NCBI GenBank assembly: GCA_008802785.1
Contig: VUYT01000012.1
Coordinates: forward strand, 124,001-188,000
DNA length: 64,000 nucleotides
Direction of reading: 5' to 3'
Source: Symmetrospora coprosmae
Taxonomy: Eukaryota; Basidiomycota; Cystobasidiomycetes; Symmetrosporaceae
The position numbers and the translations under genes were made by a program. How positions within the stretch are numbered: position 1 is the stretch's first letter; each line of letters starts with the position of its first letter. Shown here piece after piece: positions 9,260 through 19,433 of the stretch. The notes beneath the pieces were generated by a model. That model made no database searches and was not told where the DNA came from. It was given only the letters and a program-made list of their open reading frames with translations.

Positions 9260-10717
9260 TCAGAGGGTGTAACCCAGCTTTTCGCCAGATGCCTGAACAG
9301 ATGAGCGCAGAGCGCATCAGCTTCCCATCGCGGTCCACAGTCTACTTTAGTCTGATGGTGATTCGCGCCCACCTTGCCACTCTTCAGATACTCGAGCCCT
9401 TCGCCGATCTTGTCCAGTCCCTCGCCGCGGTGCACGACTGGGTTAGCCTTGATTCTGCCGCTCTCTATGAAGCCAGGTAGATCCTCATTCCAGCTCGTGA
9501 TGACCTCGTGGTCGCCTTCGTTGCTCTTTTTGAGGGCTGCATAGATGAGACAGTGGATGATCTCGACATTGGAGGGCCAGCCCTCGCCCTCTTGCTTGAC
9601 GGGCACTGCGGATGATGGCAGCTTAGAAGATTCACAGGGTAACAATGCTCCATGACGGTCAACGCTCACGGAGAGTGGCGAGCTTTCCGCCGTCACCACG
9701 GAAGGCCTGAGCGGCGGTCTTCGTCGTGCCTGCCTCGCATAGTGCAGAATGAGAGTCAGGCTGTACGTAAATCGTTATCCACTTCAAAAGGCATGGACGC
9801 ACCATTCTCGCTGATGCAATCTACACCATACTGGATCTTGCCGCCGCTGGCCTGCTTGATCTTGCTGGCGACTTCGGGGTCCTTGTAGTCGAAGACCTCG
9901 GCGGCTCCTAGTGAGCGTAGACGCTCGTGGTGCTTTGGCGACGCAGTCACGTAGGCTTTCAAGTTGAGGATCTGCATGAGATGGAGGCCGGGGGCCGTTC
10001 AACATGGCAGACGCGCAGGGATTCCCGGCGAGTGACTCACCTTTGACAGCTGAACAAGGAAGTTGCCGACTGTCTCCGTATGTCAGTCACAGCGTATCCG
10101 TTAGCCACTGAGAGCATACGTCAGGCTGGAGGTTGTACAGCGCACCTGAGGTCGCGCCACTCCAGATGAGGAAAGGCACGGGCTCCTTCGATGGGCTGTT
10201 CCACCTGGGCAGGCCGAGCTTGTAGTTGACGACGTAGACCGCCGTCGACAGGCCAATGCCACCCATGGAAGCTGCGTCTTCCCATCCTGTGGCTTCGGGA
10301 ACCCGCCACAGAAGCGCAGAGGGGCTCTTGATGTACTCGGAGAAGGCGCCGTTGGCCTGTACCAGCAGTGGAGACGGGTGTTCAGCCTGATTGAATGGGT
10401 CGCGTACAACCGCCCCTGTCGCGCACATTGTCGAGGTAACCGCCCCGCGTGAAGCCGGCGACGCGGTCGCCTTTTCTCCACTTTCCTCCCTCGTCCGGGC
10501 GCACGACGACACCGGCGAAATCGCTGCCGGTGGAGGTGCCGTCCTTGAGGAGGTTTGCGACGTGCTTCCAGTCGGTCGGGTTGAGCGTGACGCCCTTTAC
10601 CTGCACGAGCACGTCATCCGCGCTCAGGGTGGGCAGCTCCTTCTCGCGCACTTGGACAGTCTTGTCCGAGGTCGCGACGAGTGCGCGGTGCTTGGTGGGC
10701 AGGTCGGAGCTGGACAT
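9260..10717 (-). CDS. Zinc-less alcohol dehydrogenase-like (enoyl/quinone) reductase
   Basis: NAD(P)H-dependent medium-chain reductase of the ToxD/trans-enoyl-reductase type common in fungi. The start at 10717 gives MSSSDLPTKHRALVA followed by a GroES-like N-terminal lobe (DDVLVQVKGVTLNPTDWKH, GSDFAGVV, GDRVAGF, GAFSEY). The cofactor lobe follows: SMGGIGLSTAVY, LIWSGATSGAL, an intron-split VGNFLVQLSK-type helix, then AYVTASPKHHERLRSLGA and VFDYKDPEV. The C-terminal part has GEGLEYLKSGK, and a last intron (GTGGGC to TTCAG) joins K to ASGEKLGYTL, stop at 9260. Catalytic-zinc Cys and His ligands of true alcohol dehydrogenases are not seen. Substrate is unknown; no polyketide or other natural-product gene is adjacent, so a general detoxifying or reductase role is more likely than a biosynthetic one. 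Confidence 0.85.
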
Positions 10718-11314
10718 GGTGCGTGATGGCCTGTGCTATACTGTATGTGAATGTGATGCAGCTGTATGGCGGTTGTGTAGATGGAGAAAAGGAGGAGCAT
10801 GGTGCACGAGCGGAGACTACCTCGCGCGTCGGAAGCGGCCATGGCCGCGGCGCGGGGAGAGCCACCAGCGGATCTCCGTTGCTTCTGCCCGACTTTCGGC
10901 TGCTATTTGCGCATGAGTTGGTTGCAGCAGTCGCGCAATGTTAGATGCCAGTACTGGCTCGCTCTGACTCTGTGCTGCTTCCCTGTGCTCTGCTGCAACT
11001 CGGTACAGAACCCGGGCCAGCTCGAGCCTGCAGGAGCTGAACGGGCCGTGGAGTATGCAGGCACACACGCGCAAGCTCCAATCCACTAGCTTTGTGACCT
11101 GTGTGCCATCCCATTTGTATGGTGAAAGGCATCGAGGCCAACTGCCGAACTGCCCCTTGTGTGCTCCTGTCGGGGCTCGTTGGTTCCACCTCGGCCTGCG
11201 ATGAACGTGTCCGTAGTCGCCCCTCCACTGCCTGCTCGCTCGACCTCCTGATAACCGGTCTTGGAGCGAGCCCAAAGGTATACAGCAGCAGCTCGCAGCA
11301 GCAGCAAGTCCAGG
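10718..11314. promoter_or_regulatory. Divergent region between the reductase and OSBP genes
   Basis: About 600 bases lie between oppositely oriented starts and must hold both promoters. No convincing gene, RNA or strong repeat is seen. The OSBP frame is open for 54 bases upstream of 11315 to another Met at 11261, so that gene may start slightly earlier. Confidence 0.4.
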
Positions 11315-13779
11315 ATGTTCAGCAGGAGGGACAAGAGCGCGAGCGTCAGCTCATCGGCCGCCAGCACGAGCGCAGGCAGCACCATCGCAGCTCCAGGCGG
11401 GAAGGAGGCGACGACGGCCAACGCTGGGACCCCAGACTCGGCAGAGCTCGAGCAGGAGACGGAGGCGATTGCGCCAGAGGATGGGCCAGAGGGGGAGAGC
11501 GATGCGGGCAAGCTGAGGCAGCTCCTCTCTGTCCTCAAGAAGGTCGTCGGTGTAAAGGTGCGTCCTGCGGTCCCGTTCCGTTGCAGCCTCTCAGCTGGGA
11601 CGCCCTGAACTTGGCGGTTGTCCCCCCGTCCATGCTCACGTCCATGATGGGGTGCATGCACACACAGGACCTGGCCAATCTGCGCCTCAGTCTGCCTGCC
11701 AACCTCCTCGAGCCGCAGGGCAACCTCGAGTGGTGGCATTACCTCGACAGGCCGGACCGTAGGTTTCACCAACCCTGCAGCGAGCTAGTCCTGACGCCCA
11801 CGCTGATAACGGGTGCCTGCCCTATCCGCGCGCCAACTCGACGTGGTCTGCAGTGTTCGCTGCTATCGGAGAGAAGGACATCGACCCGCTCACCCGCTTC
11901 ATTGCCGTCGTCAGGTGGACATTCAGCAAGGTGGGTCGTCATGCGCCTCGACCTCGACCTCTAGCTGCCGCGGTCGCAGCTGGCTGACACTGGATCTATC
12001 GCTTTGACCGCGGCAGGAGCTTCGCTATGTACGAGGTCGCGTTTGCAAGCCATATAGTGAGTCTCTCTACGCATCGATCTGGGGCGCGTCCTCTAGCGAT
12101 CTGATCCTGACACCTCTGCTACACTGCCAGACTCTGCGTGCGTCATACGCCTTGGACGGCCTTGTCCGCAAGCCTGTACGCTCGAGCCCTGCTGACCCAT
12201 CTCCTCGTCCATCACCAGCCTCGGCGAGCAGTTCAGGTGAGCGAGCTCGCCGTACCCGTAGTGCCGCCCTCGTTCGCAGGCCTGATCCATGACCGTCCCC
12301 ACAGATGCGTCTGGGAAGTCTCGCCCGCATCAGCCACCGAGTTCCAAGTCTACCACGATCTCTTCGACGGACCGCCCGCTGCTGGGGAAGCGCCATCCGA
12401 GTTCTCGTCCGCCAAGTCGTCGCCCGCACTCAGCGCAACAAAGGGCAACCCGCTGCCTGCGAGCATGTCCGCGCTCTCGCTGAACGACACACCTGTGTCA
12501 GGCAGCAATGCATCTCCGCACAAGCGGAAAACGTCTTCGGTTGCAGGGTCAAGCGCAAGCAGCATTGCAGGCGCTCCGGCTGCCGGCGGTGCGGCAACCT
12601 CTGGATCATCAGGGGCTTCGAGTAGCGGGTCGTGCCGAGTGGCTTTCATCAACGAGCAGGTGCGCATTTGATCTCTGATATAGTTCCAGCGAAGATCCGC
12701 ATTCCATCTTATTGATCACCCATCGGTCACTCCAGGTCTGCCATCATCCGCCCATCTCTGCCTTCTGGTACGAGTCGACCGGCTCGGACAGCCGGGCCGG
12801 GGTGCAGGCGACCGGCATTGACCACCTCGCTGCGCGGTTCAATGGGACGTCCGTCAAGATTGCTGCAGGATCAAGCAACAAGGGCATCTTTGTAAAGATC
12901 CCTTCGCTACCGACTGCGCCAGAGTACCAGATCACGCATCCAGGCGCCTACATTACGGGCTTCCTGTCGCGGGCACCGTACGTCACGATGGCCGACACGA
13001 CGTACATCACCTCTTCGCCCTCCACTTCCACTTCCACTTCCGCTGCGCCCGCTTCGCCGCCCCAGCCAAGCAGCCGCAGCACGCGTTCATCGAGCTTCGA
13101 AGGCGCGCCGGGCAAGCAGTACCGCGCCATCATTGTGTATAGCGAAGAGTCGTGGATCACAAAGCCGCGCTTCCTGACAGAGGGCGTCATCTATGAGCAC
13201 GACGGGACGAGTGCGACAGAGTATCCGACAATCAAGAAGGTGCCAGAGGCAGCCATCGTCGCGCGGATCAAGGGGACGTGGCGGGGCAAGATCACCATCA
13301 AGCGCAAGGCTGACAAGGTAAGTGCCGAATCTCGCCTTCGCTAAGCGTTGATATGTGTCGAGGCTAATGCATTACCGGCCTGTAGGCGGAAACAACGCTG
13401 CTTGACCTTGGCCAACTCGACATCGTGCAGAAGTCGGTCCGACCGCTCGAGAAGCAGGAACCAATGGAGACGCGCAAGTTCTGGGAGCCCGTCACGAATG
13501 CCATTGTCAAGAAGGACTACAAGCAGGCGACGGCGCACAAGCAGACGATCGAGCAGGCGCAGCGGGATAAGGCGGCCGCAAGAGAGAAGTCGGGCGAGAA
13601 GTGGGTCTTCGTCTCGCTCTTCTACTACTTCGAGAATCAGGGAATGGCTGACGCGTGCCGTCTGCAATTGCAGGTTCGTGCCTGTCCTCTTTGACGAGGA
13701 TATCTCCTCTGGACAGGGTACTCTGACGGACGCAGGCCGCAAGGTTCTCAAAGAGGAGTTCGACATGGTCGACCGGTAG
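11315..13779 (+). CDS. Oxysterol-binding protein-related protein, Kes1/Osh4-like
   Basis: Lipid-transfer protein that exchanges sterol and PI4P between membranes. It has no PH or ankyrin region ahead of the lipid-binding domain, so it is a short ORP. The N-terminus is low-complexity Ser/Ala/Glu-rich. The ORD then starts with DLANLRLSLPANLLEPQGNL and DPLTRFIAVVRW, a broken-up KPYNSILGEQF segment over small exons, and the signature VCHHPPISAF split by an intron just before Val. A Ser/Ala-rich insert of about 90 residues sits before the HHPP motif, longer than in yeast Kes1. The later part has GSSNKGIFVKIPSLP, LEKQEPMETRKFWEPVTNAI, a basic helix (QRDKAAAREKSGEK) and, after a GTGGGT intron, FVPVLFDED. 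It stops at 13779. Three CCACTT hexamers at 13022-13039 encode a Ser-Thr run inside the domain. A start at 11261 is also possible. Confidence 0.88.
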
Positions 13780-14361
13780 CCGCTACTTGGCGGTATCTCT
13801 CGCATGCATCGATAGCCACCCGCATATTCAGGCTCCACGAACGCCTTCCACAAGCCAACACAGGACTCGCGCCTGCTCGCATCGTCAGCTCCGCCACCGA
13901 TCATCTAATATCTCAAGCGCTTGACGCGCTTGTCTTGTCTGTCTTGCGCTACCTGTAAACTTGTCTCCTCCTAGACGACATCCGCCTAGCTGCGCTGCCA
14001 GTCTGTACCCCCGCAGCAAGGCTGCCTTTGTATCCCAGTATCCGTGGAACGATGCTCGTCATTCACCAGTCCTGACCGCAATAGCTTGCGAGATGTCTCT
14101 TGCGTTCAGCACGGCTCGGAGGCGGAGTCCACGGTGATGGCAGCTCGCTGGGAGTGACTTCCATCGCTGCCGGTCAGTCTGCTTTGCGTCGTACCCACAC
14201 CCGAACAGCATCACCTCATCAGGTTGCTGGAAGCCACCTCACAGACTGCAGCTGTGTCGAGTCTGCAGGAGAGCTCACTGCCAACCTCACCGCACTTCAT
14301 CCTCGAGTCGCACCAAACGCCTGCACCTGACCGGACTTGACCTGCCTGCGGCCCCTCCAAG
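13780..14361. other. Gap between the OSBP and UBC6 genes
   Basis: Pyrimidine-rich stretch of about 580 bases with short imperfect CTTGTCTGTCTTG-type runs near 13930. It should hold the OSBP 3' end and the UBC6 promoter and leader. No gene is supported. Confidence 0.4.
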
Positions 14362-15472
14362 ATGGTACCCAAGCAGGCCAACACACGCCTCTCGAAGGAG
14401 TACAAGGCGCTCGCAACGAGTCCACCCCCTTTCGTCGTAGCCCGACCCTACGAGAGCAATCTGTGCGCCTATCCTCTGGCGGTCGTCTCGGCCAGATGGC
14501 CCGTCCGCACAGGGCAGGACAGCGTCATCGGGCTAATGCGCCGTGTCCAAACAGCCTAGAATGCCACTTCATCATGCGCGGACCGCCGGACTCGCCCTAC
14601 GTCGACGGAGAGTACCACGGGGTGCTGCTGTTCCCGCCGCAGTATCCCTTTGCGCCGCCTGGCATCAAGGTCTTTACGCCCTCGGGGCGGTTCCAGGTAG
14701 GTGGCCAGGCCAGGCCGCGCCGCAGCGCGACCCGCACAGACGAAAGGCCAGCAGCACTGACGACTATCTTGTCCCTCTGGATGGCAACGCAGCCGGACCG
14801 CAAGATTTGCACATCCTTCTCGGACTTTCACGCTGGGTCATGGAACCCGGCTTGGTCGGTTGCAACCATCCTAACTGGGCTACTCTCATTCATGTTATCG
14901 GATGAAATCACGACTGGCTCAATACGGGGGACAGATGCGGAAAAGAAGGCTTTCGCAGCAAGCTCGCACGCCTGGAACCTGTGGGTGGCCGTTCGGTGCT
15001 GGATCTACGTCAACTCAAGCTAGTACAGCACTTATGGTCTCGCTCCCACGCAGGAAAAACCCAAAGTTCAAGGCGATCTTTCCTGAATATGCGGGTCCGA
15101 CTCTGCGGAGGCTGCCGAATATGGGAGAAGGGGACCTCGGCAAGCCAGATAACCCTAGCGAGCCTGCTCTCCCCGCCAACCTCGGCAACCCGGCTGGCCC
15201 GTCTTCGTCCGGATCAACCTCCGTGGCTGGAATGACAGACAGCATGGCAAAGACGACGCTGCAGTCTGGATCTTCGTGAGTCGCTCTCCGTGACCGTCTC
15301 AAGCTCTGCTTCCCGCAAGGCCGCTGACAATGCCTGTCCCGTTCGATGCAGAGCAGCGAGTGAAGGTACCCGTGCAGCAGCTGCCCGCGCGTCGTCCTCC
15401 CGTCGGACCATCATCATGGGCCTCGGAGCGCTGATAGCTGCAGCGCTAGTCATGCGTATGCTCGGCAGTTAG
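14362..15472 (+). CDS. UBC6: ER-anchored ubiquitin-conjugating enzyme E2 (Ubc6/UBE2J)
   Basis: Tail-anchored E2 of ER-associated degradation. The N-terminus MVPKQANTRLSKEYKALA is the family signature. An intron with a degenerate stretch leads to LECHFIMRGPPDSPY, then GEYHGVLLFPPQYPFAPP and IKVFTPSGRF. The active-site exon follows: PDRKICTSFSDFH, with the catalytic Cys in ICTSF, then SWNPAWSVATILTGLLSFM, which is diagnostic of the Ubc6/UBE2J class. After the core, NPKFKAIFPEY closes the domain. A Gly/Pro/Ser-rich linker precedes a C-terminal membrane anchor (IIMGLGALIAAALVMRML) that ends three residues before the stop at 15472. The usual HPN of canonical E2s is absent, as expected for this class. 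About five exons. It is plus-strand like its neighbours but not in a visible functional cluster. Confidence 0.9.
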
Positions 15473-15942
15473 CGAGGTTCTCTCATTCCCCGGATACTCT
15501 TCTGCTCTCTGGAGCGCCAAGCTCGTGCACCTCCTCACCTGTCGTTGTCAGATACGCTTGATGCTGAGTGGATCAGAGCCAGTCCCCTGTATCACTGCTT
15601 AGTCCTTGCGTCCTGCTTTCCTGCTTTCCCAGCTCCATGGCCCACCGCGCGAGATCTCCCCTCCCTCCGCCTCGTCATCCCAGCGAGCGATCACGTGTTT
15701 CTCCAACGGGCTCTTGCGACCGCGACAGCGACCGCGACCGCGACCGCTCGTCTGCACTCTCATCCGCTTCGACAGTCTTGCCCACCACCTGCGCGCTTGC
15801 TCTCTCACTGCAGGCAGTAGAAGACACCACGCTCCGCTTCCCGCTCTTCGGAGCGCCTGCCCCTTTCCTCCAGCGAGCCCTCTCGTCCACACTCTCGAGC
15901 GCAAGCCCGTCCTCTCGCCGCAGCCCCCGCCGCCCGACCGCG
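15473..15942. other. tRNase Z upstream region with in-frame N-terminal extension
   Basis: The tRNase Z frame is open upstream to 15568, with Met codons at 15568 and about 15637. The stretch therefore could encode a Ser/Arg-rich N-terminal extension instead of plain leader. It includes five tandem GCGAC(C/A) hexamers at 15716-15745. No other gene is seen. Confidence 0.45.
15716..15745 (+). repeat. Hexanucleotide repeat GCGACC x5
   Basis: Five head-to-tail copies of GCGACC, the second ending in A. Read in the tRNase Z frame they encode alternating Asp and Arg (DRDSDRDRDR). The unit keeps frame on expansion or loss, consistent with either coding or neutral sequence. Confidence 0.85.
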
Positions 15943-18900
15943 ATGACAAGCACCATCGCCGCCCGGACGCGATGGCATGTCCAATGCATGACCGCCCTCT
16001 CAGCTGACACGACACCGTCCCTCCTCGTCGTGTTCGACGACGCGCGCTACGTCTTCGGAGGCTGTCCAGAGAATTTCACGAGGTCCGCCGTGCAGGACAG
16101 GATCAGCCTGCGAAAGCTGCGCAACATGTTCCTGTGCAGCGTGACGGATCTTCAGGCTGCTTCGGGTCTAGGAGGTGGGCTCATCATGAGAACGTTGCGG
16201 AGGCTATGCGAGCTTACCTGTCACGAACCGTGTCCGAAGGTCTCCTCCTGTCGATCGGCGAGAAGGAGGGATCCAGCCTGGACATTTACGGCCCAGAAGG
16301 GACGGACCACTTCCTAGCTAGCATGCGCTTCCACACGCGAAGGTGCGCACATTCCTGCTCGTTGCGGTCCAGGGCGATTGGCGCAAGCTGATGAGACGGT
16401 GGCGACAGGGAGAAGCTCCGAGTCAAGCTGCACCAGGTCGAACGGCCTCTAGCTGGACCGTCTAGCGGTGAAGAAGCGCCTGTGTACGAGGACGCGAATA
16501 TCCGAGTCTGGGCGACGTCCGTCCTGCCCGAGAGTGCACAGAGTGCAACCTCTGGGACCGGGAGCAAGCGACCATCCAGTTCAGACGGATCCGCGTCGCG
16601 GAAGAACGGTCGCCGGTCTGCTTCCCCCATGCCTACATCAGCCGCAGCCACTGAAGTGCCCGCGCCTGATGGCGGTCCGGCTTTGGCACAGCAGGAGGCA
16701 GAGCCGGAGCTGGATTGGTTCGGGCGTGCTGTCCGCCCTGCGCAGCTGGAAGGCAGTCACGCCTCCAGATGGAGAGGCATGGTTGTCTCTGACATGTTCC
16801 GAGGAGGTCGGGGTTACATCCCACAGCCCGATCCTTCCGGCCGTCACCTCTACTCGCCCGCATGGACGCACGCCCCTCTGCCGCCTTATACCTCCGCTCC
16901 GTTCGCCATTTCGTACCTTGTCGTTGGACCTGCTGTGCGAGGGCAATTCCTGCCCAAAGAAGCACAGGCGCAAGGCGTCAAGCCAGGGCCCGATTTTGCC
17001 AAGCTCATTGCCGGTCAGCCGATAGACTTGCCAGATGGGAAGCAGCTCGATCTGGCCAAATGCTTCACTGCCGGAGCGCCAGCAGCGGTGCGTTCAGTCT
17101 GAGCGACACCTGGCGGTATGTCCTACAGTAGCTGAGGCCAGTATTCTCTCGGTTTTCAGGCCTTTGCAGTCGTATCGTGTCCTACTCCCGGGCATATCGC
17201 TCCGCTTCTGGCAAGCAACCCGCTAAAATCACTTCCCGCATCGGCAAGCCTGAAAGTCATCTACCACAACCTCGGCCCGGGCATACTAGAGAACGAGGCA
17301 TACATCAACTGGCTTGCCTTCCTGCCCGCAGACACCCGGCACATCGTCTCGGCTCCGGGATATTCGCCAAATCGCATGTCCTTCTCATCGGCCGCCATCT
17401 TGCAGCTGCGCCTGTCACGGATAGACTGCGACATCTTCAAGCTGCCGCATTACGAGTTGGAGCCGCAGCGCCGCCTTGTCGACAGTGCGTGCTTGTGTCG
17501 GATGGATTATTGCGGATGAACTGCTAATTTGAGGTGTGCTCTTCCAGTCTCTGGACAGCTGAGCCGCGTAGAGGTGCTCGGCATGGGCGATCTCGTCAGC
17601 ATGAATGGCACGACTCCAGCGGGCACCATCACCCGCGCAAGGGATTTTGACTTCCTGCCAGACTCACCTCTGGCGCAAGTGGCAGAAGCGAAGCTGAAAG
17701 ACCGCTCGGAGAACGACAAGACGCGGTCGAAGGAGGTCTGGACGGAATACCTGGAGCTCGCCGAGGCGGCGAAGGAGAGCGTGCGGGCTGCTCGGGTCGC
17801 TAGAGTGGACAAACCTGCATTGCAAGGCGGAGACATCAAGGTTACTGCGCTCGGTACTGGCTCGGCCATGCCCTCGAAGTATCGAAATGGTGAGCTGCGA
17901 TGCCAAAACAAGAGGTCGTGAGACTGCTCAGGCTAAACAGGACGTTCTGGCCTCAACAGTCAGCAGCACCGTGCTCGAGCTTCCATCTGGAGCGACCATT
18001 CTGCTAGATGCAGGCGAGGGCACCTACGGCCAGCTAGCCCGCCGCTACGGCACGGATTACCCCAGACTTCTGCGCAGCATTCGCCTCATCTTCATCTCGC
18101 ACATGCACGCGGACCACCACTCTGGGCTGGCCTCGGTGCTCGTCGAGCGAGTCAAGGCGCAGCCCCGTGGCGATAAGCTTTACATCGCATGTCAACCGCA
18201 GGTGCAGCTCTACATTCGCGACCTGGCCCGGTTGCATGACCTCGGCCTCGACTCGTCGACTTCGCCAGTCGTTTTCATCGATAATCACGTCTTGCTGCCA
18301 GAGAAGCGCAGGGATGCAAGCTTGTCGGAGCTATACGATGCGCTCGATCTCAAGAAACTTGAGACCGTCATGGTGGAACATCGGACAAAGGCTTTTGGGG
18401 TTGTTATCGAAGGCAGAGAAGGCTGGAGCATTGTGTGAGTAGGGTGCCGCAAGCCGTCACGATAGCGCACAATGAGCAATGCTAACGAGAAAGGAGACTC
18501 TCTGGGCGCGCATGGTAGATATTCTGGCGACACGCAACCCTGTCAGGCGCTCGTCCGGGCAGGACAGAACGCTACGCTGCTCGTTCACGAAGCGACAATT
18601 GAGGACGAGATGCCCGAGATGGCACGGATGAAAGGCCACAGCACGTTCGCAGAAGCGATCCAGGTCGCGCAAGATATGCGCGCCAAGACGTGCCTGCTCA
18701 CGCACTTTTCGCAGCGGTACCCGAAGTTCCCCCCGCTCTCGGACAGGGAAGACGACGAGAACAGCCTGCAGGTGGCCGTCGCGTTCGACCTCATGTCGCT
18801 GCGCATCTCCGAGATGTGGCAGTTCAAGCACTACGTCAAAGCGCTCCAGGTACTGTTCAGCGAGATGGAGGGGGACGATGGGACCGATGCAGACGGCGGC

Positions 18901-19128
18901 GCGTCATTGCAGGCGGGACCGGCTGCAGAGACAGAGTCGAATGGGAAGAGCAACGGCACAGAGGGCGGTGCTGGAGGCGGGAAGAAGGCGAAAGGGAAGC
19001 AGCCGAAATCGCAACTTCAGGATCCGGCTGTGAACACGGCCGGTGCAGCGGCAAGCGGAGAGGCGGGGCAGAAGCAACAGCAGCAGAAGCAGAAACAGAA
19101 GAAAGGGAAGGCGCAGCAGCAATTATAG
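15943..19128 (+). CDS. TRZ1: tRNase Z, long form (3'-tRNA endonuclease)
   Basis: Endonuclease that removes the 3' trailer of pre-tRNA in nucleus and mitochondria. The N-terminal half starts MTSTIAARTRWHVQC and has VFGGCPENFTRSAVQDRISL, typical of the degenerate amino lobe of long tRNase Z. The middle has NPEAYINWLAF-type sequence in short exons. The C-terminal lobe has VTALGTGSAMPSKYRN, a GATILLDAGEGTYGQL segment and the metal motif FISHMHADHHSG (HxHxDH). Later come GDTQPC, LLVHEATIEDEM, KGHSTFAEAIQVA and LLTHFSQRYPK, supplying the other ligands and the HEAT and HST boxes. The tail is Gln/Lys/Gly-rich and stops at 19128. About nine exons. The start at 15943 is conservative; an earlier in-frame Met (15568 or about 15637) would add a basic extension that could serve mitochondrial import. 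Confidence 0.88.
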
Positions 19129-19433
19129 CACGGAATGTACGGGTATCCCTTCTCTTCTCTGTAGCATAGCATTGTGCCCGCATCGGCAGCCATCCACTCT
19201 ACGCGCTCCCTCTCGCTCTCTTCCAGCCACGGCTCCTCCGCCCCATCGTCATCGTTCGCGCGCCCTCTCCGCCTTTCGCTGCTTTCCTTCACTCGGACCG
19301 GTCCAGCAATCAGAACGAGATAGCTGTGCGGTCATAACGCACAGCCACGACGCACCTTCTAGATATACCAACGCGCTCGCTGCGTCATTGCAGAACTGCC
19401 AGAGGTGGTGTTGCTACAGCGAGATCGTCGCCC
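19129..19433. other. Gap between tRNase Z and the F-box gene
   Basis: About 300 bases with pyrimidine-rich sequence. It should contain the tRNase Z terminator and F-box gene promoter. No gene or RNA is supported. Confidence 0.35.

Noticed and set aside
8710-9699. Minus-strand open frame of 329 codons
   Set aside because: Only its 5' part (DKIGEGLEYLKSGK) is the reductase; the rest runs through the reductase's last intron and the 3' half of the tetraspanin gene in antisense. The reductase ends at 9260 by a better splice.
9260-10717. Natural-product gene cluster around the ToxD-like reductase
   Set aside because: No polyketide synthase, peptide synthetase, terpene cyclase or cluster regulator lies nearby.
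13022-13039. CCACTT triple repeat as a regulatory element
   Set aside because: It lies in the OSBP coding sequence and simply encodes a Ser-Thr run.
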